DNA of 64,000 nt, taken from positions 4,507,062 to 4,571,061 of the forward strand of contig CM019700.1 of the NCBI GenBank assembly GCA_009760885.1, written 5' to 3'. A model generated the notes under the pieces. That model ran no database searches and was not told the origin of the DNA. It worked only from the letters and a program-made list of their open reading frames with translations. The translations under genes and the position numbers were made by a program. Below, piece by piece: positions 11,801-26,800 of the stretch (positions are counted from its first letter, which is position 1; every line of letters begins with the position of its first letter). This DNA comes from Achatina immaculata. Lineage: Eukaryota > Mollusca > Gastropoda > Stylommatophora > Achatinidae.

Positions 11801-14800
11801 ATAACTCTTGTTCTAGACTATATCCATGCATCCCACTGCACGTACATCTTTCATAACTCTTGTTCTAGACTATATCCATGCATCCCACTGCACGTACATC
11901 TTTCATAACTCTTGTTCTAGACTATATCCATGCATCCCACTGCGTGTTAGACCTTTCAACATTTTCTTACTTGTAATTCCATCCATACCTTCCTTATCTA
12001 TAACTTCATCCATACCTTCCTTATCTTCTTCTGTAGGTCAGCAATGTGTGCCAGAAGACTGGTGATCTCCTCCTTGTGATGGCTGTTCTCCTCCAACTTC
12101 TGATGCAGCTCCTCGGCCAGGGACTCCACCTGGAGGTTGACATCGGCTACAGGGAGGCAAGACAAGAAAAGTTAAGACTGGTACAATTCTGGCTTCACTG
12201 TAACCATCATCATGAGGACATAAAGCAAAGAATACAAGGGGAGAGAAGAGCAAGCAAGGGCTGACATTTACCCTCCCCCCCAAAGAAGAAATGGTAAACA
12301 GTCAAAATTACTGTTTAATACAACATTGCTATGCCTGTTTTTATAATTCACTTTTCTTGTGAAGTTTCACAACAGTGACCCACCCAAACATTTAAAAACA
12401 CACTGCATTAAGCTGACTATCTACTGGTAAATAAGACAAGAAATGACACAAAAGACAATATGTAAATGTGAACTGAAAAAAAAAAATGTTCCGTATACAC
12501 CTTGTGATTTAGGTAAGTGTACTGTTTATGGTGACCTGACTAAAGCATCATATTCAAGGTGATTTCACTAAAGAATCATATTCATGGTGACCTGACTAAA
12601 GTGTCATACTCATAGTGACTTGGGTGAAATACTATATTCATGGTAACCTGGGTAAAGTACCACATTCATGGTGACTTGGGTAAAGTACAACTTTCATGGT
12701 GCCTTGGGTAACGTACCATATTCATGGTGACTTGGGTAAAGTACCATATTGATGGTGACTTGGGTAAAGTGCCATATTGATGGTGACTTGGGTAAAGTGC
12801 CATATTCATACTGACTTGGGTAAAGTACCATACTGATGGTGACTTGGGTAAAGTACCATATTGATGGTGAGTTGGGTAATGTACCATACTGACTGTGACT
12901 TGGGTAAGATATGATACTCACGGTGATTTAAATAAAGTATGATATTCAAGGTAAGTACCACATTCATAATAATAGTGATAATCTAGAGAAGACCATCTTG
13001 GAAGTGTACATAATGGGAAAAAGAAAGGGAGGAAGACCAAGGCGAAAGATGGCTGCAAGACATCGTTGATGATCTGCAAATGGATACATCAGCAGCAGGC
13101 CATCTTGCTCACAACTGAGAGGCCTACAGGAGTGCTGTTAGCGAGGCAAAGTTCTGCAAGGGACATGCAAATGAACGAATGAATGACCACATTCGTGACT
13201 TTGTGGAAAATGGTCTGCATGCAGTATCTTATTTTCCCTTCATCTGCTGACACCAATGTGTTCAACGTAATCCAGTATGCCTCACAAACTAGAAGATGAC
13301 AAATCTCTTTGAATCCTCTTCTATTTTCAGAGTCAAATTTCATCAACACAGCATGCCAAGTACTCATTTTTACAGCTGGCTTGACAAGAAGGTAATGACA
13401 ATGGAGATGGAACCTAACATCTTCAATCAGAAAAATGACCATCACTACTTAAAACTTCTGTGCTCCTATTTTTATAAAAGGAACATATGTGAAAGAGATA
13501 AGACAGGTTGGTTGTTTGACTGATAACCCACTAGCTATAAAAGACGTGTTGTTAGTCTGGCATCATACTGCACGAGGAGAGATTTAGGAGAAAGACAATC
13601 TTTACTGTGCAGAAGAAACACATCCTTGCTTCTTAGAACAAACAGAGAAGCATACCCAGCTGCTGGATGCAGTCCTCCACCAATCTTTTCTCCTTCTCCT
13701 CATAGTTGTCTGTCTCTGACCTGAGCTGGGCACTCTGATGATAAAAAGCAAGGGGTTTCAAAAAGCTTCAACTGTTTCATTATTTCATTTTTTTTTCCCC
13801 ATTCAAGTTTTTTTTAAAAAAATATCAGCTAAATCACACTGGCCTCAGGAAGGGAAGGACTGAGCTTTGTGTGGTGTTGTCATTTTTTTTTCATGTGCTA
13901 ACAACTGTGTGTGAGGTGCAAACAACTCAGATAATATCCGGTCTAAGGGGTGCAACAGGATAATTACCAGTCAACTTTCAAATGGGAGCAGGAAGTGAAG
14001 CTAAAATATTTTCCCACTCAAACAAAAATAAAAATAACAACAACATCTTCTTCTTATCTGCCCGCTTACTCCATTAGCATCGCAGAGGGCTTCAGACATC
14101 AGTCCAGAACAAGGTGATAGGCCTGGCTAGCTGTCATGTTATGCTTCTTCAGGGTGTCTTCCACCCCATCAATCTACATTTTCCTTGGATGCCCTGGCGA
14201 CCTACATCCAGATGTTTTCAAGCCACTCAGAACCCAACCTCTGCTCATGAGCGGCGGAAACAGGACAAAGCAGGGGACTGCCAGGTTTGGATTAAGTACG
14301 ATGTGGCCATATCCTGCCGAGGCGCTAAGCTAGCCATGAAGGCTAACCTGGGTCACCCTGAAATGACCTGGCAAACAGGGCGCTGGTAAAGGTGCCGCGG
14401 GCCCAGCAAGCCAGTGGTGGAGTTTTTGAATGCTCAAGAGAAATGATGATATCCATCGCATGAAAAAGAACATTTCACATTAATCAAAAGACAAAGAAAA
14501 AAACTGAATGACCATGCAAGAAACTAAAATTACCTCCAAACGAAGGTTGAGGTTTTCATCTTCCAGTGTTTTGACCTTCTTCTGCAGAAAGTCCACATTG
14601 ACAAGCCCTGATCCAGACTTTTCACTTTGGCAAGGAAAGAAAAAAGATAAAATACTAAAAGACACCAATAAAATACTGAAGAAAAAAAAATCGTGCAGAT
14701 AAATAAATAAATGTCTGATGGATAGGTCTGTATAACACTCAGAGACTGGAAACAACACTTGATGAATAACAATATATAAAAAAAACTTCGGGATTAATAT

Positions 14801-17800
14801 AAAATATAACCTGGTGAATTTCCATAAATGACTCACAGACAAATGTAAGTAACTTCTGATGGATGGTTATAAGATGTGGCAGGTCAGAGACTAAAACTGA
14901 AAGAAGGAACTGAACACGGAAAGTTTAAAGTTAAAACAGCTGAAGTGAGAATTGTATGACTGGGCAATCAACAGTCAAACAGTTTCTTCAAGTTCAAGGT
15001 AGTGGACCCTCTTCCTGATGCCATGGTCATTCACTGAACCCATGTACAAAATGGGTTGAGGCTTAAAACTATGGGCATGAGCAATCAGTTCTTCTGTCTA
15101 GCCTCAACAGTGGAAGACTACAGTCTGTAGACCACCGAGTACAGAGCTCAGTCTGTAGAGAGTACAGAGTTCAGTCTGTAGACCACTGAGTACAGAGCTC
15201 AGTCTGCAGACCACCGAGCAGAGAGCTCAGTCGCAGACCACCGAGCACAGTGCTCAGTCTGCAGACCACCGAGCACAGAGCTCAGTCGCAGACCACCGAG
15301 CACAGTGCTCAGTCTGCAGACCACCGAGCACAGAGCTCAGTCTGCAGACCACCGAGCACAGAGCTCAGTCTGCAGACCACCGAGCAGAGAGCTCAGTCGC
15401 AGACCACCGAGCACAGAGCTCAGTCAGGCTGATGAGGAAATGCTATGGCGGCTATTTCTGAGGCTTTTCTTTGAAGACGTGGGCCCTGCCTAAGGCTGAC
15501 AGACTTGACACTCTGGTTTTACTGCAGGTGTTGGGCTTCTCAACAACCTCCACTTCAATCAGAAACTACAAAATAGGTACCTGGCACACAAGACACAGGG
15601 AAAAATAAACTGCCCTTGACAACAGAATATTCGCCTGCATGATGAGGCACACTGGGTCACATTGCACACATGCCAAAGGACAAAGAGGAAAGTGGATATG
15701 ACATGAAACTCTACTACATAATCTTCTCAAGGGTCCACTGGCAGCGAACAAAAAGAAAATTGTAAGAAGTGGAACTGACCATGCAAAGGTAGAATAAAAT
15801 GAAAAATGAAGGATGAAATGAATGCAAGACAACAACAACAACACAACAACAACAACAACAAATATCTTACTTGGGAGTTGAGTCCCCATTACTCTCATGC
15901 TCAAGGTCCTCATTGTAAAACTTGAGCAGCTCATCCTTCAAAATAAGATCATGGCGAAGCTGGTTGACTTTATCTGTTGCTAACGTCAGCTGCTCTTCAA
16001 GGGATTCAGTTCTGTTACTGAGTTCTTTATTTTTGGACAGAAGGGTCTGTCCAATACGTGCTGCAAGCTCAAGATCACGCTCTTTCTGAAAAATAAAAAA
16101 GATATACAACCTTAAGTAAAATATAAAAAAGATATACAATCCTAAGTAAAATATAAAAAAATACACAATCCTAAGTAAAATATAAAAAATATATACAATC
16201 CTAACTAAAATATAAAAAAGATATACAATCCTAAGAAAAATATAAAAAATATATACAACCCTAAGTAAAATATAAAAAAGATATACAATCCTAATTAAAA
16301 TATAAAAAATATATACAATCTTAACTAAAATATAAAAAATATACAATCCTAAGTAAAATATAAAAAAGATATACAATCCTAAGTAAAATATAAAAAAGAT
16401 ATACAACCCTAAGTAAAATATAAAAGAGATATACAATCTTAAGTAAAATATAAAAAAAAGATATACAACCCTAAGTAAAATATACAACCCTAAGTAAAAT
16501 ATAAAAGAGATATACAATCTTAAGTAAAATATAAAAGAAGATATACAACCCTAAGTAAAATATACAATCCTAAGTAAAATATAAAAAAAGATATACAACC
16601 CTAAGTAAAATACAAAAAAAGATACACAACCCTAAGTAAAATATAAAAAATAATAACGAGAGAAAATGTTTTATTACTTCAGATATTCTACTCAATATCA
16701 ATACCAAATGTCTCATTCAAATCATCTACATGATCTTCTTGCTTCTGTACATCAACAGCCAAAGAAAGGTATGTCAGAACATGCCATAAGAAATGCATAA
16801 TTTCTCTAACATAATCCAGTTCATGGCCACAAATGTCCCCTCTGATCTTGTGGTTTTATGGAAATTATTTTCAACACAGGAATTGTGGAGACATGTCACA
16901 CTTGCACAGCAGGAAGCTTTGAGCCTTCTTCAACTTGTGGGAAATGTGACTTTACCTGGTCATATTCTGATACAACACCAAAAAAAAAAAAAAACTTGCT
17001 ATTTCTCTCCTTTGACAAGCTGTGTGAGCCTGCTAGGGCTGATTGCTTCCTACTGCTTCAGTCAGATGCTACGTGTTGGGCATGCTTCAACCTTGTAGTA
17101 GGGCTATGCATGACTGACCAATGATCTGTTTTGCCCATAAAACAAACTTCATGTAACAAGAATTCCACATCAAGCAGGCACCAACTGCAGGAATAATGCT
17201 ATGAAGAACTTCTTTATCTAATTACAGTGAACTGTTTAAACAAGTTATTGAACAAAAAATAATAAAAATAAAATAACTACATCATGTGGATTTGTTCCAT
17301 TATGGTGAGTTCAGAATTTTACATTTCAGCAAACAATAAAAGCTGGCATTGTGTCACTTCTAGTAAAACATTACAGCAGTGATTTTTATGACAAAAAATT
17401 GTTGGGTGTGTCATGGATGGTGTTTGGTAGGTAAAGAGTTCATTTATGGATTCATGCTGTTTATCTGTGTTGGTTTCCTCCATGAGCTGCAGAGTCTACA
17501 TCTGTTTATGCACCCATCTTGGAGAGAAACATGGTTTCGGACAAAGCTCTGTCCTGAAGTTGGTGCAGTCAGTTCCTGTGTCTTTCTAAAGCCCTTTCAG
17601 TTTTTTTTTATTGTGACTTCACATTTTTTTTATCCATGTAGATTTGACAAGTCTTTAGGTATGCTGGAAACTCTCTACTGTAGAGAGCAGAACAACAACG
17701 CAACTCCTTCAGACCATCAGAGGAAGTACCCCCCCCCCCCGACAAGTGTTTCGGCCCTATTAAACTCCTGACATTCTAAGGGAGGGTGGGGCCCCTCTGG

Positions 17801-20800
17801 GTCATGACTCCCAGAGGTCTTGTGAGTTGTTTTTTTTTTCGTCCTGGGAAAAAAATGAAGTGCGTCTTTTATGATTTAACTACGGAGGACTGGTATTGGT
17901 TGTGAAAAATGAAACCCTTTATGTTCTCAATGCTTGTTTCACATACTCCACAGCCAGCATGAAGCCTTTTCTGCTGTTTCTGAAAGGCTTTTCAATGCTC
18001 TTGCTCTTGCTTGTCTCTTTATGCCCAGTTGCTTACATAGGTCGCATGCTGATGTTGCTACGAATCCTCTCGCTCCCACTTCTACAGCTATCACTTTTGC
18101 CCTGACTCCTACCCCCTGCCTCAGTTGCTTGACCAGGTCATTGAACTTCTCACATTTGAATAGATTCTGCTCCTCTATTCTTGTTTCTTACCGAACCATA
18201 AGCTCAATCATTATTAGTTCCTGTTTTTCTATGGAGTACACTACAATGTCCGGTTGCATTCTTGTGTTCTTAATGGCAGTCGGGTATTCTCTTCTTCCTG
18301 GTAAGTCCGCTATCACATCCCAGTCATTTCCACTATCTAGCAGTGATGGTAAGGGAATGTCCCTGATTTCAATATTCGATGTCGTACCAGCGCCTATGAA
18401 GTATTTAGTTGGGATCTCAACTCTTTTGCTGTTATTTGCTTTATATTTTGTCCTGTCTACAACGGCTACTAATTCCTGCAGCACTCTGTTGTGCCGCCAG
18501 GTGTAGCATCCTTGACCTAATGATACTCTGCATGCTGACAGCACATGTTCCAATGTTTGCTTTTCATTACAGAGAGGGCACTTTGTGTCTTCAGATAAAC
18601 CCCACTCGTATAGGCTGGAGCCTGTAGGTCTTTAGGTATCTATTATACTATATGATATATCCATGCATGTTTGTTTTTTTTTTCTTTTTACCAGTTCATT
18701 ACACACTTTACTAAAGTTAATGATCTAACACAAGAACTGATTGAAAAGCATGACAATAAATGTGATGAATCAGTACAGGATGTAACAGTAATCAGGAAAA
18801 GGAGAAATGTTGGTCATGTGATGAGAAGAAATTGTCAAAATCCCAAAACAAGCTATCAAGTGGAACAACAGGTCGAAGAAAATGAGGCAGACCACATGAA
18901 ACTCTAAAGAGGACATTGTTAAGAGAGGCCAAATTAATAGGCATAAAATCCCTTGATGAGGCTGAAAAGCTCGGCAAAAACAGGAAAAATTGGCGAACTA
19001 CCTTACAAGCCCTATGTGACGTTTAACGGCACAGTAAGGATATAAGATATAAGATAAGTTCAGTAACAGACCATTTAATATAATATACTCACAGCAGATT
19101 ATGCCCACACTAAATTCAACTACACAAGGACATCTTCACTCATTTAAACATATTTTTTTACTTTTCAAATCCCCTACCCATCCCTCCTACACAATAAATA
19201 CATGAAAAACAAACCCCAACTTTTCATGAAATATAAGCAAAACTCTTAATTAAAGGTAAACACAGGGAGCCTACCTCTTCCAACAAATGAGTGACGGCTT
19301 CTATATCATTATAAGTTTTGGTCATCTGGGATACTCGCTCAGCACAAAGAACTGAAATAAAACAATTTAAACAGATCAATCATCAACCTCTGTTCCTTAT
19401 TTTCCAATATGGGATCTACTATATTTGACAACTTATCTGAAGGAAAATAATTACAGCTAAGGTATATAATCAAACAAATGTTTACAGTAATCTGATTTAC
19501 AAAAATCCTATCTGCCTTATGGATTACCAGTAAAACAATACCAAAATATGAAAACCAGATTTGTTACACAAATCATGTTAGCATGATCCAAGACGTTCCA
19601 TCAACTTATACTGGACTTTTGCTGATATCTAAAACATGCTTGGATGTCATTAGATTTGAATAAATTAGTTTTAAAAATTGTAACATGGATGACACAGTGT
19701 GATAGTATTAACCAGGGGTTCTCAACCAATGGGAATTCTCACTCCAAGGGGGGGGGGGGGGGGGGGGGGATTTTATGGGACAAATTATTGGGACTACTAG
19801 ACAGGCAGACTCTGCTGGGACAAATGATTGGGACTACTAGACTGGTGGGGACAAATGACTGGGACTACTAGACAGGCAGACTCTGCTTGGACAAATGATT
19901 GGGACTACTAGACTGACAGACTCTGCTTGGACAAATGATTGGGACTACTAGACAGGCAGACTCTGCTTGGACAAATGATTGGGACTACTAGACAGGCAGA
20001 CTCTGCTTGGACAAATGACTGGGACTACTAGACTGGCAGACTCTGCTTGGACAAATGATTGGGACTATTAGACTGGCAGACTGCTGTGAAAAATGATTGG
20101 GACTACTAGACTGGCAGACTCTGCTGGGACAAATGATTGGGACTATTAGACTGGCAGACTGCCGTGAAAAATGATTGGGACTACTAGACTGGCAGACTCT
20201 GCTGGGACAAATGATTGGGACTACTAGATTGCCAGACTCTACTGGGACAAATGATTGGGAATACTAGACTGGCAGACTCTGCTGAAACACTAAAAGTATA
20301 TTAATTGGAATGTACTTGAGAACAGATAACAAGTCGATGGAAGAGGTCAAGGAATTTGTATATCTTGGCAGCAAAGTAACAAAAGATGGAGGCAATGAAG
20401 AAGACATCAATAACAGGCTGACCTGAGCAAACCAGGCTTTCACAGGCTTGAACAATATCAGCAATTCCAAAAAGCTGAGCATGAAAATGACAAAAAACAA
20501 AAAAATCAGAATATTTAAGAGTAATGTTCTAAGTGTAATACTCTATGGAACTGAATGTTGGAAAACCACCAAAACTATAGAAAACAAGGTGAATTCTTTC
20601 CAGACTAAATGTTTACATAAGATTAGACAAATAATTTGGCCAAACACCATAATACCTTGCCTGCAGAAATCCAATAACCTCAGTTACTGAGAAAAGACCC
20701 TGGCAATGGTTGGAGCATGTGCTCTGGATGGTTAGTGACTCATTATCAAAACACAGCACTGAGATGGACAGTTTTTTATCTTATACAAATAAAGGTAGAC

Positions 20801-23800
20801 CAAAGGAGACATGAGGAAGAAAAACAGAGAGGATGCTGAACAAGAGGCCTCACTTGGTTAGATCAAAAAAAAAAAAAAATGAAAGACAGAAAGACAGAAA
20901 GACAGGTGTTTGTGGAAAAATCTTTGTGGAAGTTTCTTGTAACTTGGGTACACATAAATGTTAGGAGAGGGAGAGGAAGAACGAATGAATGAATGATCTT
21001 TATTTTTAAAGGGTAAAGAATTGGGCATGTAGGCTTGTCTTACATTCTGCCCTTCATCACTCCATCTTTCATTCCTCTCACATGCTCAATGTGAGGGAGA
21101 AGGAAGAGAGATATTATTTAAAATGCATCTTTAGAGTCAGACAATCTTGGAAATGGGGAGGGGGAACGATGTTCTGACATGTGATGGAAAAGGATGCAAG
21201 GGGTAGAAAAAAAAAAGGTTGAGAACCACAGATCAACACTCCCCCTTTCCCCCCAGCATCTCCCATTAACTGGTAGCTCCGTACACGTTGATGGGAGTCT
21301 AATAATTATCACTAATTCTAAAAAATGGGAAAATGATACTTTAATAACTCCAAAATATTAATTCTGTTATCAACTGTGGTTTCCAGGGAAATCCCTTTTT
21401 TTTTCTTTAGAACTGAAATGAATATGGTATCCTGCTATTATCCTTCACCCACTGACAGATGACAGACAGATATACTCTGTCTTTGTCAACAGTTTGTCCT
21501 CAACACTGTAGGTGCTGCACAGGTAGGCCATATGGAGGGTGATGAAAAGCTATCTCACATCTTCAATCCAAGAGACTGTACCACTATGGATTCAGCCAAT
21601 CCTATCCTCAAGCTAAAAGAGACTGTAACACTATGGGTTCAGCCAATCCTATCCTCAAGCTAAAAGAGACTATACTACTATGGGTTCTGCCAATCCTGTC
21701 ATCAAGCTAAAAGAGATGTGTACCACTATGGATTCAGCCAATCCTATCCTCAAGCTAAAAGAGACTGTACCACTATGGATTCAGCCAATCCTATCCTCAA
21801 GCTAAAAGAGACTGTACCACTATGGATTCAGCCAATCCTATCCTCAAGCTAAAAGAGACTGTACCACTATGGATTCAGCCAATCCTATCCTCAAGCTAAA
21901 AGAGACTGTACCACTATGGATTCAGCCAATCCTATCCTCAAGCTCAACCACGATGATCCCGTCTTATTCAGCAGAATATTGTGATAACCACAAAAAAGAT
22001 GTCAGGAAATGGAGAATGATCTTGGTCAGCTATAAATTCACCATGAGATGATGCCTCCACTCTCTTTTGATCAAATGAACCAAACAAAAGTTTGAAAATG
22101 TGAGTAAAATTTCTGAAAGAATGGACAGAAACCCCTAAGTTGTGCCACATGTTATCACCAGGGTCAGCAATGTCAGCAAGCAGATCACCGAGCAGCAAAC
22201 CCAGAACTGTGCACGTCAAAATGCTGCCCATGTTGCGGGCGTAAGAAGAAGCACATTCTGTCATCCAGTTCTTGTCTACCAAAGGTCTGAACTTCTCAGA
22301 CACACACCATGAAACAGCTGCACGTACAGTGCATATGAAAAGGCTCATGTCCACAACTGGGTTACGATATTCAAGATCAGCGTAACAAGCTTACATGAGA
22401 CCCATCATCCTGGGCAAACACACCAGGGACACAGTGCATCAGCGGCTAAAAAGTCAGGGTAAAGGGTTTTTTCTTACTAGAATTTAGGCATTGCTCTCAC
22501 GTAGCACAAACAGACAGTGCAAAGCAAAGGGATCATATTGAGAGAAAAAAAAACAAAAGGGCATTACTCTTCCTGTGCTAAATAAAAGTTCTGTGCAATA
22601 CATACTTTCTAACTTTCAATTTATTCACCATCACATTAACTCAATCATTCATCAGGTGTAAGGCTCTGATGATTACTTTCTCCGTTATGTAACATCCTGG
22701 GTACTTCTAAATAAGATTAGTTGCCCTCATTTTCTTATGCCACCTAATGAGACCCTTGAGATCATTTTATCTATCTTCCCTTTTAATTTTTTTTTTCCTC
22801 TGCTTGTTCCAGTGACTTTTAGGTTCTATAACTTTATATTATCCTAAGAATTTTGTGGTTTTAATCAGTTTTCAGTGTTATTTTTCATTTCTTGTCTGGT
22901 TATTTAGGCTGTGAACCGCTTATATAAAACTACTTAATATGTAAACTCAAGATCATGAAGCAAACAGAACTAGGACAGCACATGCAAAAAAAGCCAAGAG
23001 CTCAATGAACTGAGTCTAAAAGATCATAAACACACAACATGAAATGGATACTTCTGAGAAAATAAAAGCAAAGGAAGCATAGTAGTATTCATTTTTAAAG
23101 TACAACATTCAACATTTAAAACATGATAAAACATGAAGTCATATACAATATAAACTTCAAGTAATATACAACAACAATAACAAAAAAGTTTTTTCAGGTT
23201 ACAATGGTTAGTAACTGACAAAACAAGTCAACAAACACGCCACTTAAGTCATAGAAAGCTTTACAACACATTACAATTCATGCCAGAATGCAGTTACTCA
23301 ATATCTTAATACATGTGTGCTTACTAAGACCAACAACAAACAATTTATACAGTACAGAAGTTCATGTTAAAAAGTAGCAGAAAAAAAAAGACAAGGTTCC
23401 GCCTCTTGTCCAAATGGCAGGCAATTAATACTGACATACATGGGTGCTGTAGGACAGTGATTTTAAACTGCTAGGCTAAGAAATTAAGTGCTGACTGCCA
23501 GCCTTTCTGACTTTGTCTCCATAAAATAACAGGAACTCTGGTACTATGGATACCATGTTTAAATCCTGAACCTTTGCCTTTGTATGCCAGTGCTCTTATT
23601 ACTGTGCTACAGTGTGTGGCATGTGCACACACCCACACAATGACAGTGTGAGAGGGAGGGACTACCAGGTAACCAGGTATATTATTTGGAGCTATTTTTG
23701 GATAAGAAAGTTCGGTTTGAGGTCCAGCGGGGTGGGGTGGTGGGTCCAGGGGCACAGGACCTTTCTTTTTTTTAAAAACGGGATACAGTCAGTAACTTGA

Positions 23801-26800
23801 AAACTTTCCACACCTCCACTGAACACTTAAACATGCGCTTCATGGCAAATTAAAAAAAAAAATTTTGCTACCATATCTTCAAAGTTAAAGAGTATTTCTA
23901 AAACCTGCTCGAGCAATTGTTCAACAACAGCTTCTTGCTCTTCACCTCATTTACGCAAGATGTACATCCAACAGAAGAATAAATAACCAACATCATCCAG
24001 AAAATGGGTCAATATTGCTGACATCTTCCACATGGTGCTCTAAACCCTGTAAACTCGTATCAGAGGTCACATCAAGATGAAACTCTGTTTAAGGACAAGC
24101 TTCTAATTAACAGAATCAATAAAAGTACAAGACTACAACTAAACTCAAAACAAGGCATGGCACGCTTTTTTTTTTTGGACACAAACAAAACAAATATAAA
24201 CTGAAGTTAAGCACCAGCAATAAACCTCAATCTAGTCCAGAAGGATGCTGTGAGAGCCTCTTCAATCATTCAGATTTTATTATCACAAGCTGTTGTGCAT
24301 CTGTTATTGGCTGGTGCTACAGTAAACACATCAACCTTGGCTGGACCATAAATCAGTCCTGCAGTTGTTTCTTGAACCTAAAAAAATCCTACATACCATT
24401 CTTGTTTTTCACCTGTGGAATTTTACTGACCACTACAGCCATTTAATGTGGGAGGTGTGTGAGGATATGGACTCAGGAAACTAAAATATGCCATATTGCA
24501 AACTGGTACTAAAGTATATGTGGCTTTCACAGATACTCTTGCTGAGCAGCTTCTATGACTTGTTCTACTGACTTCTGACTCAAAAGACTGGTCACAGAAT
24601 TAATAAGCCATATTTGTACTTGTACAAACTCCCTATAACTGCGAGCTGGTGTTCTTTGCGGCCGATGCTGCGAAGGTGTTGAGGCACAACATCGTATCGG
24701 CGTGGGAGCGGGTTATGGCGGCTATTTTTTCAGTCCTGGAGTACAGATAAAAAGCAGGGGGTGTGGAATGCTTCTTTAGCAGACTCCACCACCATGGGGA
24801 CTATGGTGATCCCTGCCCCGTTAGCCAGGCTAGGCCTAATACTGAGCGTACTATGGGGAGGTGGGACAGGGTCTTGGTCAGCTATGGTTCACTAACCCTG
24901 ATGCTGGCATATCAGCTATGGGTTGTTGATTGATTCATCAGACATCGGTCTTCACCCCCTAATAAGCCATACATGTGTCATAAAGCCCAAGGTTAATGTA
25001 TTATGATATCTGACATTTCCAAAGTTCTAAAAAGGACTGCCATAGCCAGAGATAGGGCTGAGGATAATTAAATCAATTAAATGTCTCCAAGTCGTGCATC
25101 TCAAAACAGCCTCTGACAGTTAAGCCCAAATCCCGACCTTCTTGTGGCAGAACTGTTTAAACAAACAGAAGTTGGGTAAAGCAAGCAACTGGCAACTAAA
25201 AACTAGAAGTTTCAGGTAGATGGGACTCCACAACCTGGAAAGGCCTGCTCATCTAGTTAGAACTAAAGCCTAACAGAGTAAACCAGATACAAATCCAATG
25301 GTAGGCAACGGGGAAACCACCACCCTAATTCCCAAAAATAGGTCATGGACAACCAGAGGCCTGTTGAGATGCATAAAAGATCAAGGCTTATGGAAGGACA
25401 TGACACCCTACGCCTGTCGGCAGGGACCTAGAGAGAGAGTGACACTCCCACAGAACCCCTATTTCCTCCTTGAACAACAAAGGGTTTTGCCACCATAATT
25501 AAAACCATAAAGAAAAGGCAATCAAAACTCTTTTGACAAACTATGAGAAAAAAAGGCAACCTGAAAATCACTGGAAAACTGAAGGGAAAAGATGAGAGAA
25601 GTTAGGCAACCTGAAAATCACTGGAAAACTGAAGTGAAAAGATGAGAGAAGTTAGGCAACCTGAAAATCACTGGAAAACTGAAGGGAAAAGAATAGAGAA
25701 GGATACAGAGAGAAAAATATCTGAGTAGGCAGATCATATGACACACAAAAGTAAAGGAAATGGATCAGAGTAATATCCAGCACCACATAAAATAGATAAA
25801 CATTTTAGCCCATAGACTGTTGATAAGGAACTTTAAGAAATGAACGAACTAGGAATCTGAATAATGCAAATTTCAACTTCACAGGCAACCTAGGAGTATG
25901 TCAAAAATGAGAGCTGTCTTATGTGCCAGTCTACACGTATGTCTCAGTTTCTGTGGCCACATTTCTTTTGATCTGCTGTATGTGCTGAAATAAACTTGCT
26001 CATATCTCCACAAACAAACCTAACCTCAGCTACTGCTATCTCAAGATCTGGCAGTTTTTCTAAAGTTCTGAGAGTCTATTTCTTAAACTGGTGTAGAGTA
26101 TAGGTAGAATGGGGTGCAATGAACCTGACTCTCTCTCCCCATCCACCCACCCACCACCAGCTGGTAAAATAAACATGTCATTTCACAGGTATCAGAAGGA
26201 CAGTGTGTGGGCTACAACACAGGCATCAGGAGGACAGTGTGTGGGCTACAACACAGGCATCAGGAGGACAGTGTGTGGGCTACAACACAGGCATCAGGAC
26301 AGTGTGTGGGATACAGCACAGGCATCAGTAGGACAGTATGTGGGCTACAGCACAGGCATCAGGAGGAGTGTGTGGGCTACAGCACAGGCATCAGGAGGAC
26401 AGTGTGTGGGCTACAGCACAGGCATCAGGAGGACAGTGTGTGGGCTACAGCACAGGCATCAGGAGGACAGTGTGTGGGCTACAGCACAGGCATCAGGAGG
26501 ACAGTGTGTGGGCTACAACACAGGTATCAGGACAGTGGGTGGGCTACAGCACAGGCATCAGGAGGACAGTGTGTGGGCTACAACACAGGTATCAGGACAG
26601 TGGGTGGGCTACAGCACAGGCATCAGGAGGACAGTGTGTGGGGTACAACACAGGCATCAGGAGGACCTTTACCTTTCTCTCATATATAACGCAAGATAAT
26701 CTGACTGCTATTTTTTTACTTGTAATGAGATGCTGAACAATCTATCATGAACCAGTGAACATAAAAGGTAAAAAAAAAAAAAAACAGGTAAAGGTAACCT

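Noticed and set aside
11244..12065. + strand ORFs of 64-94 codons in the 53-bp array
   Set aside because: Repeat-driven open frames (CIPLHVDLSLL pattern).
15867..16517. 216-codon minus ORF extending TRAK exon 3 upstream
   Set aside because: The extension translates an AT-rich repeat (YLFYIL... pattern); the true acceptor at 16085 gives the conserved KERDLELAARIG start.
26109..26736. Three overlapping + strand ORFs up to 196 codons
   Set aside because: They are open because the 34-bp repeat lacks stops; no start context or splice support.
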